Source of the DNA: SZAS-79 sp965279075
GTDB taxonomy: Bacteria > Pseudomonadota > Gammaproteobacteria > Burkholderiales > SG8-39
Assembly: GCA_965279075.1 (NCBI GenBank)
Contig: CBDIHI010000012.1
Coordinates: forward strand, 868,001 to 932,000
Reading direction: 5' to 3'
Length of the DNA: 64,000 nt
A program made the translations under genes and the position numbers. Under the pieces are notes generated by a model. That model was not told the origin of the DNA, made no database searches, and saw nothing but the letters and a program-made list of their open reading frames with translations. This document shows positions 15,622 through 25,053 of this stretch, piece after piece; position 1 is the first letter of the stretch; each line of letters opens with the position of its first letter.

Positions 15622-17178
15622 CTACTTCCGGTCCAGGTTCCAGTACACGTAGACCGGCGCGTTTAGCAGCCCCGTGATGTCCTTGCGTGTCGCCACGGGC
15701 TGGAAATACTCGCCCAGCGCGGCATGGGTGCCGACCTCCAGCGCTCGCACCTGCGCGGCGTCGGCCGCTTTCTTCCGGTCCGCATCGGAAGCCGCATGCA
15801 GGAAACCGTCCCTCAGCCTTTCCAGCGCCGGGTCGCAGGGCCAGCCCGGCCAGGCTTTCTCACAGGAGGCGTTCATCGGCAGGTTGACCGCCGGGTTCGC
15901 CACGTCGAGGCCGTTCAGCGTGGTCATGAAGATGCTCCAGCCACCCTGCGTGGGCGCCTCGCGCTTTGCGCGGCGCGACAGCAGGGCGTTCCAGTCCATC
16001 GCGAGCAGGTCGACCTTGAAGCCGGCCTGGCGCAACTGCTGGGCGGCCACCGCGGGCAGCTTGGCGATGGTGGCGAGGTCGGTGGGTTGGAGAATGACGA
16101 TGGGCCTGCCGTCGTAATTGGCCTCCTTCAGCAGCGCCCGGGCGCGCTTGATGTCGCCGCGCAGGAGCCCTTCCATGCCGGCGCTCGTCTCGTACGGCAT
16201 GCCGCAGGTGTAAAGCGAAGCGCAGAGGCGATACAGGTCTTTCGACACGTACTGGGCCTTGAGGAAGGGCTCGGGCGAGAGCGCCACCAGCGCGGCGCGG
16301 CGGATGCGAGGGTCGTTCAACGGCGGGTGCAGGTGGTTGAACCGGAGCACCACCTGGGCGCCTGACCGGTTGTCGTGGACCGTGATGTCCTTGTTGGCGC
16401 GCAGCGCCGGGTAGTGCTCGTGCGCGGGCTGCTCGACGAGGTCGATTTCGCCGGCCACCAGCGCGTTCACCTGCGTTTGCGCGTCGCGCAGGATCTGCCA
16501 CTCCACCCGGTCGACGAACACGCGCTTGCCGCCGGCGGTGCCTGAAGGGGGCTCGGCACGCGGTTTGTATTTCGGATTCTTCACGTACACGGCGAGGCTG
16601 CCGGGCTTCCATTCGTCGCGCTTGAAGATGTAGGGACCGCTACCGGTGGCGTCTTCGATCTGCCGGTCCGCAGGCGTGACCGCGATGCGCTTGGGCAGGA
16701 TGAAAGGCACGTTGGCGCCGACCTTGCCGAGCGCCTCCAGCACCATGCCGAAGGGTTCCTTCAGCAGCAGCCTGAAGGTGTGCGCGTCCACCACTTCCCA
16801 GCGCTCGGTCGCCGCCGCGAGGCGCTGGCCGAGCGTGTCCTTCTTCGCCCAGCGTTCGAGCGAGGCGACCACGTCTTCGCTCGTCACCGGCTGGCCGTCA
16901 TGGAACTCGAGGCCCGGCCGCAGCGTGAATGTCCACGCCTTGCGGTCGGCGCTGGCAGACCACTTCTCGACCATCTGCGGCTGGATGCGGTTGTTCGCAT
17001 CGGTGCCGAAGAGGGTGTCGTAGACCATGTAGCCATGCGTGCGCGTGACCGTCGCCGTCGTGAAGTGCGGGTCGAGAACGGTGAGGTTGGATTGCGGGGC
17101 GATGCGGATGACCCTGGCCTGGCCCCAGGCGTTGCCCGCCGCGAGCACGAGCGCAAACAGCGCGGTGGCGAGCCTCAT
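15622..17178 (-). CDS. Family-5 extracellular solute-binding protein, copy 3
   Basis: 518 aa with a short signal peptide (MRLATALFALVLAAGNAWG). It shares the family plan (APQSNLTVLDP, YMVYDTLFGTDAN, PGLEFHDGQPVTSEDV) but is more distant from copies 1 and 2 than they are from each other. The start overlaps the amidase stop by 4 bp (ATGA), so it is the second gene of an amidase-led transcript. The toxin-antitoxin and HTH genes separate it from the rest of the transporter. Confidence 0.92.
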   Translation of the reverse strand: MRLATALFALVLAAGNAWGQARVIRIAPQSNLTVLDPHFTTATVTRTHGYMVYDTLFGTDANNRIQPQMVEKWSASADRKAWTFTLRPGLEFHDGQPVTSEDVVASLERWAKKDTLGQRLAAATERWEVVDAHTFRLLLKEPFGMVLEALGKVGANVPFILPKRIAVTPADRQIEDATGSGPYIFKRDEWKPGSLAVYVKNPKYKPRAEPPSGTAGGKRVFVDRVEWQILRDAQTQVNALVAGEIDLVEQPAHEHYPALRANKDITVHDNRSGAQVVLRFNHLHPPLNDPRIRRAALVALSPEPFLKAQYVSKDLYRLCASLYTCGMPYETSAGMEGLLRGDIKRARALLKEANYDGRPIVILQPTDLATIAKLPAVAAQQLRQAGFKVDLLAMDWNALLSRRAKREAPTQGGWSIFMTTLNGLDVANPAVNLPMNASCEKAWPGWPCDPALERLRDGFLHAASDADRKKAADAAQVRALEVGTHAALGEYFQPVATRKDITGLLNAPVYVYWNLDRK

Positions 17179-18587
17179 GCCGGCACTGGCCAGGGCAACT
17201 GGGCGGGGCGCAGCGTTTCCAGCAGGCGCGCGAGGCGTAGCACGCCCGCGTCGTCGAAGCGGCGGCCGGCGACCTGCACGCCGATCGGCAGGCCGTCTCG
17301 GCTTGCCGTCCAGTTGAGCGAGGCGGCCGGCTGCTCGGACATGTTGTAGGCCACCGTGAATGCGATGTGGGGCAGCGCGTTGCGCGGGTCGTTGCCGGGG
17401 CAGGCGAGTTCCGCCTCGTAGGGCAGGATCGGCGAGGTCGGAGAGAGCACGAAGTCGTAGGGGGCGCAGGCTTTCACCGCCGCCTCGCGCATCGCCATGA
17501 CCTGCCCATAGGCGACGATCACGTCGCGGCCCGAAAAGGACCCGGCGCGCCAGGTGCACCATTCGGCGACGAAGGGCAGGACCTTGCGCTGCCTTTCTGC
17601 GGGCAGCGCGAGGTAGTCGTTGTTGGAACGGGCCTCGAAGAATCGGCACATGCCTTCGAGCATGTCCGCGCTCAGGAACGAACCCATTTCCTCGACGACC
17701 GCGCCAGCCGAGGCGAGGGCTTTCGCGGCGGCTGCCGCGGCGGCGCGCACTTCGGGATGTACCGGCAGCCCGGTCTTCATGTCCGGGAGGAACCCGATGC
17801 GCAGGCCCCTCGCGTCGAGGCTCTCGAGGCCGGCCGTATAGTCGCGCGCCTCGTAGGGCAGGTTCATGAAATCGCGCTCATCGGGCCTGCTCAGCACGTT
17901 CATCAGCAGCGCAGCGTCGCGCACCGTGCGCGTCATCGGCCCGGTCACGCGGCCGAGGTAGGGCGGGTACACCGGCACGCGCCCCAGGCTGGGCTTGAGG
18001 GCGAAGATGCCGCAGTGCGTCGCAGGCAGGCGCACGGAGCCGCCGATGTCGGTGCCGAGGTTCAGCGGCGCGTAGCCCGCGGCGGCCGCGGCGCCCGCGC
18101 CCGAGCTCGAACCCGAGGTGTTGCGGTCGGGGCGCCAGGGGTTGCGCGTGACGCCGTGGATGGACGACAACCCCGAGGACAGCATGCCGTAGTCGGGCAT
18201 CGTGGTCTTGCCGAGGATCACGCAGCCGGCCTCGCGCACACGCGCCGCGGGCGGCGCGTCCTCCGCAGCTGGCGGCAGGCCTGCGTTCGCTGCGGTGCCG
18301 ATGGGTGCGGGATCGCCCCGCGTATATATGTTTTCCTTGATCGTGACCGGCACGCCGTCGAGCGGGGAAAGCGGCGTGCCGGCGAGCCAGCGGGCCCCGG
18401 AGGCTTGCGCCGCCGCAAGCGCGGCCTCCGCCTGGACGATGAACATCGCGTTCAGTTTCGGTTCGCACCGTTCGATGCGCGAAAGTGCCGCGCGTGCGAC
18501 CTCCACCGGCGAAAGCGCATGCGAAGCGAAAGCCGAGCACAGTTCAGCGGCGGAGAGGTCTGCGGGATCGGAGGCCGGGAGATTCAT
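17175..18587 (-). CDS. Amidase-signature family amidohydrolase
   Basis: 470 aa. The Ser-cisSer-Lys triad can be placed: K84 in VTIKENIY, S160 in the NTSGSSSGAG loop and S184 in GTDIGGSVRLPA. The family hydrolyses carboxamides of very different sizes, so the substrate is open. There is no signal peptide. Translationally coupled to a solute-binding gene and near an M81 peptidase, it may process the imported amide or peptide. Start chosen at the ATG 18587 (MNLPASDPADL); upstream sequence has no family similarity. Confidence 0.9.
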   Translation of the reverse strand: MNLPASDPADLSAAELCSAFASHALSPVEVARAALSRIERCEPKLNAMFIVQAEAALAAAQASGARWLAGTPLSPLDGVPVTIKENIYTRGDPAPIGTAANAGLPPAAEDAPPAARVREAGCVILGKTTMPDYGMLSSGLSSIHGVTRNPWRPDRNTSGSSSGAGAAAAAGYAPLNLGTDIGGSVRLPATHCGIFALKPSLGRVPVYPPYLGRVTGPMTRTVRDAALLMNVLSRPDERDFMNLPYEARDYTAGLESLDARGLRIGFLPDMKTGLPVHPEVRAAAAAAAKALASAGAVVEEMGSFLSADMLEGMCRFFEARSNNDYLALPAERQRKVLPFVAEWCTWRAGSFSGRDVIVAYGQVMAMREAAVKACAPYDFVLSPTSPILPYEAELACPGNDPRNALPHIAFTVAYNMSEQPAASLNWTASRDGLPIGVQVAGRRFDDAGVLRLARLLETLRPAQLPWPVPA

Positions 18588-18694
18588 GCGGCCAATGATA
18601 GCGCCATCGCAACGCAACATCGGCAGGGCCCTGTCGCGCGCCCGACCCCGGGCCGCACGATATACTTCGCCGCGCTTCGACAGGAGGAATACCT

Positions 18695-20074
18695 TTGCGC
18701 CTTGCCAGACTTGCCCTTGCAGCACTCTTCAGCGCGTTCGTCAGTGTTCCGGTCTGCGCAGCTCCCACCGAAGTCGTTTTCTGGCACGCCATGGCCGGCC
18801 CGCTCGGCGACCAGGTGGAAGCGATCGCCAAGCAGTTCAACGCTTCGCAGAAGGAGTACGTCGTTTCGACGGCGTACAAGGGCAACTACGATGAGACCAT
18901 GGCGGCGGCCTTCATCGCGCGTCGCGGCGGCACGGCGCCGCACATCGTCCAGATCTACGAACTCGGCACGGCGAACATGATGGCCGCGCACAATTCGGTG
19001 AGGCCGGTGTGGCAGGTGATGGCCGAGGCGGGCGAGCGCCTGGACTCGAAGGCCTTCGTGCCCGCGGTGGCGAGCTATTTCTCCGACGCGCAGGGGCACC
19101 TGGAAGCGCTGCCCTTCAATACCTCGACGCCGGTGATGTTCTACAACAAGGACGCGTTCCGCGCCGCCGGGCTCGATCCCGACAAGCCGCCGAAGACCTG
19201 GTACGAGATGGTGCCCGTGCTCGGCGAACTGAAGTACAAGGCCCAGATGCCGTGCGGGTACGTGACCTCGTGGCAATCGTGGGTGCTGCTCGAGAACACG
19301 AGCGCCTGGCACAACCAGGAATTCGCCACCAAAGGCAACGGCATGGGCGGGCTCGACACGAAACTGGTGTTCAACACCCACCTGATGATGCGTCACATCT
19401 CGACTCTCGCCTCGTGGGTGAAGGCCGAGTACTTCACCTATACGGGGCGGCGGGATGAGGCGGAAGTGCGCTTCACGCGGGGCGCCTGCTCGATCCTGAC
19501 GGCGTCCTCGTCGACCTACGCGGAACTGCGCGAGGCAGCGAAGTTCGATTTCGGCGTGGCGCAGCTGCCGTACTACGATGACGTGAAGGGCGCCCCGCAG
19601 AACACGCTGATCGGCGGCGGCGGCCTTTGGGTCATGGCCGGCCACAAGAAGGCAGAGTACCAGGGCGTGGCGAAGTTCATGGCCTACCTCACGAAGCCGG
19701 AGGTGCAGGCCGAGTGGCACCAGAAGACCGGCTACGTGCCGACCACGATCGCGGCCTACGAGTTGACGAAGAAGCAGGGCTTCTACGAGAAGAATCCCGG
19801 GCACGAGATCGCGATCCGGCAGCTGCTGCTGAAGAACCCGACCAGCGATTCCAAGGGCATCCGGCTGGGGTTCTTCCCGCAGATCCGCGCGGTCATCGAC
19901 GAGGAACTGGAGAAGGTGTGGTCGCTCCAGACCACCCCCAAGCAGGCGCTGGACGCCGCCGCCGAGCGGGGCAACGTGCTGCTGCGCCAGTTCGAGGCGG
20001 CCAACCGGGCAGGGGCCCGGGCGGCCGCGCATCCGGGCAAGCCTGCCGCGAAGCCCGCGCCGGCGAAGAAATAA
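18695..20074 (+). CDS. ugpB: Glycerol-3-phosphate ABC transporter binding protein, copy 1 (UgpB-like)
   Basis: 459 aa, TTG start with AGGAGG 7-8 nt upstream. The signal peptide ends near VCA (residue 22). SBP_bac_1/UgpB features include TEVVFWHAMAGPLG at the mature N-terminus, NTSTPVMFYNKDAF and TGYVPTT. A lysine/proline/alanine-rich tail (about the last 20 residues, ending KPAAKPAPAKK) is unusual for a periplasmic binding protein and absent from copy 2. It stands first in the ugp operon; a second ugpB follows 73 bp later. Confidence 0.92.
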   Translation: MRLARLALAALFSAFVSVPVCAAPTEVVFWHAMAGPLGDQVEAIAKQFNASQKEYVVSTAYKGNYDETMAAAFIARRGGTAPHIVQIYELGTANMMAAHNSVRPVWQVMAEAGERLDSKAFVPAVASYFSDAQGHLEALPFNTSTPVMFYNKDAFRAAGLDPDKPPKTWYEMVPVLGELKYKAQMPCGYVTSWQSWVLLENTSAWHNQEFATKGNGMGGLDTKLVFNTHLMMRHISTLASWVKAEYFTYTGRRDEAEVRFTRGACSILTASSSTYAELREAAKFDFGVAQLPYYDDVKGAPQNTLIGGGGLWVMAGHKKAEYQGVAKFMAYLTKPEVQAEWHQKTGYVPTTIAAYELTKKQGFYEKNPGHEIAIRQLLLKNPTSDSKGIRLGFFPQIRAVIDEELEKVWSLQTTPKQALDAAAERGNVLLRQFEAANRAGARAAAHPGKPAAKPAPAKK

Positions 20075-20147
20075 TTCTGTAGTATTTCCGAAATGAGGCG
20101 AGCGTAGACTTGCCCGCACACAAGCATTCACCAACGAGGAGATTCTC

Positions 20148-21461
20148 ATGCGTATCAATATCTTAGCCGCGGTTCTGGCGTCCGCCGGCCTGTTTGCGGG
20201 CAGCGCCCATGCACAGACCGAAATCCAGTGGTGGCACTCGATGGGCGGGGCGCTCGGCGAGAAGCTGAACGAACTGGCCGCCGGTTTCAACACCAGCCAG
20301 AAAGAGTACAAGGTAAATCCCGTCTTCAAGGGCTCCTACCCGGAGTCGATGACGGCTGCGATCGCCGCGTTCAGGGCCGGCGGTGCGCCCCATCTCCTCC
20401 AGGTATTCGAGGTCGGGACAGCGACGATGATGGGCGCCAAGGGCGCCATCGTGCCGGTCGCCAAGGTCATGGGCGACGCGAAGGAGCCGTTTGATCCGAA
20501 AGGCTACCTGCCGGCCGTATCGGGCTACTACACCAACACCAAGGGCGAGATGCTGTCCTTTCCCTTCAACAGTTCAACGGTCCTGTTCTACATCAACAAG
20601 GATGCGTTCAAGAAGGCCGGGATGGACCCGGAGAAGGCGCCGACGACGTGGACCGAATTCGCGATCGCCGCCGGCAAGCTCAAGGCTTCGGGCCAGGCGT
20701 GCGTGTACACGACCAGCTGGCCGTCCTGGACGCACATCGAGAACTTCAGCGCCTGGCATAACGTGCCGATCGGCACCAAGCAGAACGGCATGGCGGGAAA
20801 CGATGCCGTGTTCAGCATCAATTCACCGCTCCACGTGCGGCATATCGCGATGCTGGCCGACTTCGCCAAGAAGGGCTGGTTCACCTACGCGGGCCGCACC
20901 AACCAGGGCGACGCCAAGTTCTCGAGCGGCGAGTGCGCGATGTTCACCGGCAGCGCCGGGGCACAGGCCGGCATCAAGAAGGCCGCCAAGTTCGGCTGGT
21001 CCGTGAACTTCATCCCCTACCATGACGACGTGGCTGGTGCACCGCAGAACTCGATCATCGGCGGCGCCTCGCTGTGGGTCATGGGGGGCAAGAAGCCGGC
21101 CGAGTACAAGGGCGTGGCCAAGTTCCTCGCCTACCTCGCCAAGCCCGAAGTGCAGATGGACTGGCACACCGCGACGGGATACGTGCCGATCACGATGGCG
21201 TCCTACGAGATGACGCGCAAGTCCGGCTTCTACGACAAGAACCCCGGGGCGGACATGGCGGTGAAGGAACTCACCAACAAGGCGCCGACGGCCAACTCGA
21301 AGGGCCTGCGCTTCGGCAACTTCGTGCAGGGCCGCGAGGTGATCGAGGAGGAGATGGAGGCGATCTTCGCGGGCAAGAAGGACGCGAAGACGGGCCTCAA
21401 CGACGCCGTAAGGCGCGGCAACGAAATCCTGAGGAAGTTCCAGGCGGCCAACAAGGGCTGA
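20148..21461 (+). CDS. ugpB: Glycerol-3-phosphate ABC transporter binding protein, copy 2 (UgpB)
   Basis: 437 aa, the standard UgpB length, with signal peptide MRINILAAVLASAGLFAGSA and cleavage after AHA. Motifs parallel copy 1: IQWWHSMGGALGEKLN, NSSTVLFYINKDAF, SWPSWTHIENFSAWHN, ATGYVPITMAS. GAGGAG precedes the ATG. It binds sn-glycerol-3-phosphate or glycerophosphodiesters in the periplasm. Being closer to canonical UgpB and directly before the permeases, it is probably the main receptor; copy 1 may differ in ligand. Confidence 0.94.
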   Translation: MRINILAAVLASAGLFAGSAHAQTEIQWWHSMGGALGEKLNELAAGFNTSQKEYKVNPVFKGSYPESMTAAIAAFRAGGAPHLLQVFEVGTATMMGAKGAIVPVAKVMGDAKEPFDPKGYLPAVSGYYTNTKGEMLSFPFNSSTVLFYINKDAFKKAGMDPEKAPTTWTEFAIAAGKLKASGQACVYTTSWPSWTHIENFSAWHNVPIGTKQNGMAGNDAVFSINSPLHVRHIAMLADFAKKGWFTYAGRTNQGDAKFSSGECAMFTGSAGAQAGIKKAAKFGWSVNFIPYHDDVAGAPQNSIIGGASLWVMGGKKPAEYKGVAKFLAYLAKPEVQMDWHTATGYVPITMASYEMTRKSGFYDKNPGADMAVKELTNKAPTANSKGLRFGNFVQGREVIEEEMEAIFAGKKDAKTGLNDAVRRGNEILRKFQAANKG

Positions 21462-21470
21462 CGCGGGAAA

Positions 21471-21494
21471 GGAGGGGGGCGCCGCCTCCCCTCC
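21471..21494 (+). terminator. Strong intercistronic hairpin between ugpB and ugpA
   Basis: Arms GGAGGGGGG and CCTCCCCTCC pair over 9 bp (one G-U) around a CGCCGC loop, starting 10 nt after the ugpB stop. No T tract follows. It is probably a stability or attenuation element keeping binding-protein mRNA in excess, mirroring the hairpin at 11157-11186. Confidence 0.55.
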
Positions 21495-21537
21495 TTCATA
21501 TCGCCCCCCGAACGCGTAACCGTCGGAGCAGATCCAC

Positions 21538-22419
21538 ATGGAAAAGCGCGTCGTATTCGCCTCGGCCTGGCTGCCGTATGCGCTGCTCGCGCCGCAGATC
21601 GTGGTGACCGTGGTGTTCTTCTTCCTGCCTGCTTTCCAGGCAGTGTGGTTCTCTTTCCAGCTGCAGGACGCTTTCGGCCTGAACACCGAGTTTGTCGGGT
21701 TCCAGAACTTCGTCGAACTGTTCAGCGACTCCCACTACATCGACTCGTTCAAGGTCACGGCGCTGTTCAGCGTGCTGGTGGCCTTCTTCGGGCTGGCGAT
21801 CTCGCTGGTCCTTGCCACGATGGCCGACCGCGTGCTGCGCGGGGCGCTGGCCTATAAGACGCTGCTGATCTGGCCCTATGCGGTGGCGCCGGCGATTGCG
21901 GGGGTACTTTGGGCGTTCCTCTTCGCACCCTCGATCGGCATCATTACTTATGTGCTGAAGGGCTGGGGAATCGACTGGAACTGGATCATCAAGGGCGACC
22001 AGGCGATGCTGCTGGTGGTCATCGCCTCGGTATGGAAGCAGATCAGCTACAACTTCCTGTTCTTCCTGGCCGGGCTGCAGTCGATTCCGAAGTCGCTTAT
22101 CGAGGCAGCGGCTATCGACGGTGCCGGGCCAATGCACCGCTTCAGGACCATCGTCTTCCCGTTGCTGTCCCCAACTACGTTTTTCCTGCTGGTGGTGAAC
22201 ATCGTCTATGCTTTCTTCGACACCTTTGGCGTGATCGACGCGACCACCCAGGGCGGCCCGGCCCAAGCGACGCAGATCCTTGTCTACAAGGTCTACCACG
22301 ACGGCGTGAAGTCTGCGGACCTCGGCGGCTCGTCGGCGCAGTCCGTGATCCTGATGTTCATCGTGATCGCGCTTACCGTCGTCCAATTCCGCTTCGTCGA
22401 GCGCAAGGTCAACTACTGA
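21538..22419 (+). CDS. ugpA: Glycerol-3-phosphate ABC permease UgpA
   Basis: 293 aa, six predicted TM helices. The MalF-type EAA coupling loop reads EAAAIDGAGPMHRFRTIVFP, and the helix preceding it is SYNFLFFLAGLQSIP. Together with UgpE it forms the inner-membrane pathway. The order ugpB-ugpA-ugpE-ugpC-ugpQ is the classical E. coli-type operon order. Confidence 0.95.
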   Translation: MEKRVVFASAWLPYALLAPQIVVTVVFFFLPAFQAVWFSFQLQDAFGLNTEFVGFQNFVELFSDSHYIDSFKVTALFSVLVAFFGLAISLVLATMADRVLRGALAYKTLLIWPYAVAPAIAGVLWAFLFAPSIGIITYVLKGWGIDWNWIIKGDQAMLLVVIASVWKQISYNFLFFLAGLQSIPKSLIEAAAIDGAGPMHRFRTIVFPLLSPTTFFLLVVNIVYAFFDTFGVIDATTQGGPAQATQILVYKVYHDGVKSADLGGSSAQSVILMFIVIALTVVQFRFVERKVNY

Positions 22420-22432
22420 TGGGGGCTCGCCG

Positions 22433-23281
22433 ATGGTAGAGAACCGCCCGTGGCTGACGTTCGTCTCGCACGCCACGCTGATCCTCGGGGTCATCGCGGT
22501 CGCGTTCCCCCTGTACGTGACCTTCGTCGCCTCGACCCTCACGCTTGAGCAGATCCTCCAGGCGCCGATGCCCCTGCTGCCGGGCGACCAGCTCTTCGCG
22601 AACTACTCGCAGGTGCTGCGGGCAGGAACGAACACCGGGTCAGCCGCGCCGGTGGCCACGATGATGACCAACAGCCTCATCATGGCGCTGATGATCGCGG
22701 TGGGAAAGATCTCGATCTCGATCATCGCCTCCTTCGCGATCGTGTATTTCCGCTTCCCGCTGCGCAACTTCTTCTTCTGGATGATCTTCGTCACGCTGAT
22801 GCTGCCGGTCGAGGTGCGCATCATCCCGACCTTCAAGGTGGTGTCCGACCTCGGCATGCTCAACTCGTACGCGGGCCTGACGATCCCGCTGATCGCCTCG
22901 GCCACCGCCACGTTCCTGTTCCGCCAGTTCTTCCTGACCATTCCCGAAGAGCTCGCCGAGGCGGCGCGCATCGACGGCGCCGGGCCCATGCGATTCTTCT
23001 TCGACGTGGTGCTGCCGCTGTCGAAGACCAGCATCGCGGCCCTCTTCGTGATCCAGTTCATCTACGGCTGGAACCAGTACCTGTGGCCGCTGCTGATCAC
23101 CAGCGATGAATCCATGTACACGACGGTGATCGGGATCAAGCGCATGATCGTGGGCAGCGACGCCGCCAACGAGTGGCACCTGGTCATGGCAACGGCCATC
23201 CTCGCGCTGCTCCCACCGGCGCTGGTCGTGGTGCTGATGCAGAAATGGTTCGTGAAGGGCCTCGTCGAGACGGAGAAATAA
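22433..23281 (+). CDS. ugpE: Glycerol-3-phosphate ABC permease UgpE
   Basis: 282 aa, MalG-type permease with six TM segments. The EAA loop is EAARIDGAGPMRFFFDVVLP, and the conserved FIYGWNQYLWPLLI precedes the last periplasmic segment. It starts 13 bp after ugpA, and its stop overlaps the ugpC start by one base (TAATG). Confidence 0.95.
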   Translation: MVENRPWLTFVSHATLILGVIAVAFPLYVTFVASTLTLEQILQAPMPLLPGDQLFANYSQVLRAGTNTGSAAPVATMMTNSLIMALMIAVGKISISIIASFAIVYFRFPLRNFFFWMIFVTLMLPVEVRIIPTFKVVSDLGMLNSYAGLTIPLIASATATFLFRQFFLTIPEELAEAARIDGAGPMRFFFDVVLPLSKTSIAALFVIQFIYGWNQYLWPLLITSDESMYTTVIGIKRMIVGSDAANEWHLVMATAILALLPPALVVVLMQKWFVKGLVETEK

Positions 23282-24276
23282 TGGCAAAGGTGTGCTTGCG
23301 CGACGTGCGCAAATCCTACGGTGACCTCCAGGTCATCCATGGCGTCTCGGTCGACGTCGCCGACGGCGAGTTCGTGGTCATGGTCGGGCCCTCGGGCTGC
23401 GGCAAGTCCACGCTGCTGCGCATGGTGGCCGGGCTGGAGGCGATCACCGGCGGCGAAGTCGTGATCGGGGACCGGGTGGTGAACCGGCTGGAACCGAAGG
23501 ACCGCGACATCGCGATGGTGTTCCAGAACTACGCACTGTACCCGCACATGTCGGTGCGCGAGAACATGGCCTATGGCCTCAAGATCCGCGGGTTTGCGGC
23601 TGCCGACATCGAATCGCGCGTACAGCGCGCGGCGGGAATCCTCGAGCTCGGCGCGCTGCTCGGGCGCACGCCGCGCCAGTTGTCGGGCGGCCAGCGCCAG
23701 CGGGTTGCCATGGGGAGGGCCATCGTTCGGGAGCCTTCCGTGTTCCTGTTCGACGAACCGTTGTCGAACCTGGACGCGAAGCTCCGGGTGCAGATGCGCG
23801 CGGAACTGCAGGCGCTGCACAGGCGTCTCTCCACCACCAGCCTCTACGTGACCCATGACCAGATCGAGGCGATGACGCTCGCCAACCGCATGATCGTCAT
23901 GAACGGCGGGCGGGCCGAGCAGATCGGCGCGCCGCTCGACGTGTATGCGAAGCCCGCGAGTACCTTCGTCGCGTCCTTCATCGGCTCGCCACCGATGAAC
24001 CTGATCCCGGCCGAGCGGGGTGGGCGCGCGGTGTTGCAAGGCGTGCGTCCGGAGCACCTTGAGCCGTGTTCGCCTGCCGACGCGAAGCTCACCGCTGCCA
24101 TCGACGTGATCGAGCCGTTGGGCGCGGATACGCTCGCCCACGGGACCGTGAACGGGGTCCGCATCATCGTGAGGCTGCCCGCTGCCACCCCGGTTCGGGA
24201 AGGCGATCTGCCCCTGCGCTTCGACCCGGCCAACGAGCACTTTTTCGACACGGCGACCGGCAAGCGGATTGACTGA
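23281..24276 (+). CDS. ugpC: Glycerol-3-phosphate ABC transporter ATPase UgpC
   Basis: 331 aa. Walker A GPSGCGKST (about 36-44), Q-loop FQNYALYPHMSV, signature LSGGQRQR, Walker B VFLFDEPLSNLDA, H-loop VTHDQ. The C-terminal OB-type regulatory domain (GVRPEH onward) is shorter than in E. coli UgpC but present. It energises uptake through UgpA/UgpE. Confidence 0.95.
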   Translation: MAKVCLRDVRKSYGDLQVIHGVSVDVADGEFVVMVGPSGCGKSTLLRMVAGLEAITGGEVVIGDRVVNRLEPKDRDIAMVFQNYALYPHMSVRENMAYGLKIRGFAAADIESRVQRAAGILELGALLGRTPRQLSGGQRQRVAMGRAIVREPSVFLFDEPLSNLDAKLRVQMRAELQALHRRLSTTSLYVTHDQIEAMTLANRMIVMNGGRAEQIGAPLDVYAKPASTFVASFIGSPPMNLIPAERGGRAVLQGVRPEHLEPCSPADAKLTAAIDVIEPLGADTLAHGTVNGVRIIVRLPAATPVREGDLPLRFDPANEHFFDTATGKRID

Positions 24277-25039
24277 GACCGTGAGCGCATCGCCGAACGC
24301 ACGCTGGCCCTACCCCCGCGTAGTCGCCCACCGCGGTGGCGGCACGCTCGCCCCGGAGAACACCCTCGGCGCGATCCGCCACGGCGCGTCCCTCGGCTTC
24401 AAGGGCGTGGAATTAGACGTGATGCTCGCCGGCGACGGCACGCCATTGCTGATCCATGACGAGACGCTGGACCGGACGACCTCGGGCAGGGGCGGGGTGC
24501 CGGCCAAGTCCTATGCCGAGATCGTCACGCTCGACGCGGGTGCGTGGCACAGCGAGCGTTTCCGCGGCGAGAAGGTGTCGACTTTCGTCGAGTCGGCGGC
24601 GCTGTGCCGCGAACTCGGGGTGTGGGCCAACGTCGAGATCAAGCCCGCCAAGGGGTTTGAAGTCCAGACCGGCCGGGTGGTCGCGCAGCTTACGCTCGAC
24701 CTCTGGCGTGGCGCCGCCCTGCCGCCGGTGCTCTCGTCCTTTTCCGTCGAGGCGCTCGCTGCCGCGAAAGAGGTGGCTCCTGCGCTTCCCCGCGGCATGC
24801 TCGTGAGCCGGATCCCGGGCGACTGGAAGGCGCGCATGGAGCGGCTGGGCTGCGTCGCCCTGCATTGCAACTACAAGGAGCTGACGGGGCCGCTGGCAGC
24901 CGAGATCCATGCGGCCGGCTACGCCGTGCTGTGCTGGACGGTCAACGACCCGAAGGAAGCGGCGAAGCTCCTCGGATGGGGTGTGGACTGCGTGGTGACC
25001 GATCGGCTGGACCTGATCGGGCCGGATTTCGGCGCCTGA
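24269..25039 (+). CDS. ugpQ: Glycerophosphodiester phosphodiesterase
   Basis: 256 aa. It hydrolyses glycerophosphodiesters to glycerol-3-phosphate and an alcohol in the cytoplasm. GDPD motifs: AHRGGGTLAPENTLGAI (catalytic His and Glu), VELDVMLAGDGTPLLIHD, VEIKP, and TVNDP near the C-terminus. TTG at 24269 overlaps ugpC by 8 bp; a GTG 12 bp later is equally possible. Last gene of the ugp operon, so imported diesters can be used at once. Confidence 0.93.
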   Translation: MTETVSASPNARWPYPRVVAHRGGGTLAPENTLGAIRHGASLGFKGVELDVMLAGDGTPLLIHDETLDRTTSGRGGVPAKSYAEIVTLDAGAWHSERFRGEKVSTFVESAALCRELGVWANVEIKPAKGFEVQTGRVVAQLTLDLWRGAALPPVLSSFSVEALAAAKEVAPALPRGMLVSRIPGDWKARMERLGCVALHCNYKELTGPLAAEIHAAGYAVLCWTVNDPKEAAKLLGWGVDCVVTDRLDLIGPDFGA

Positions 25040-25053
25040 TACACTAGTTCGCC

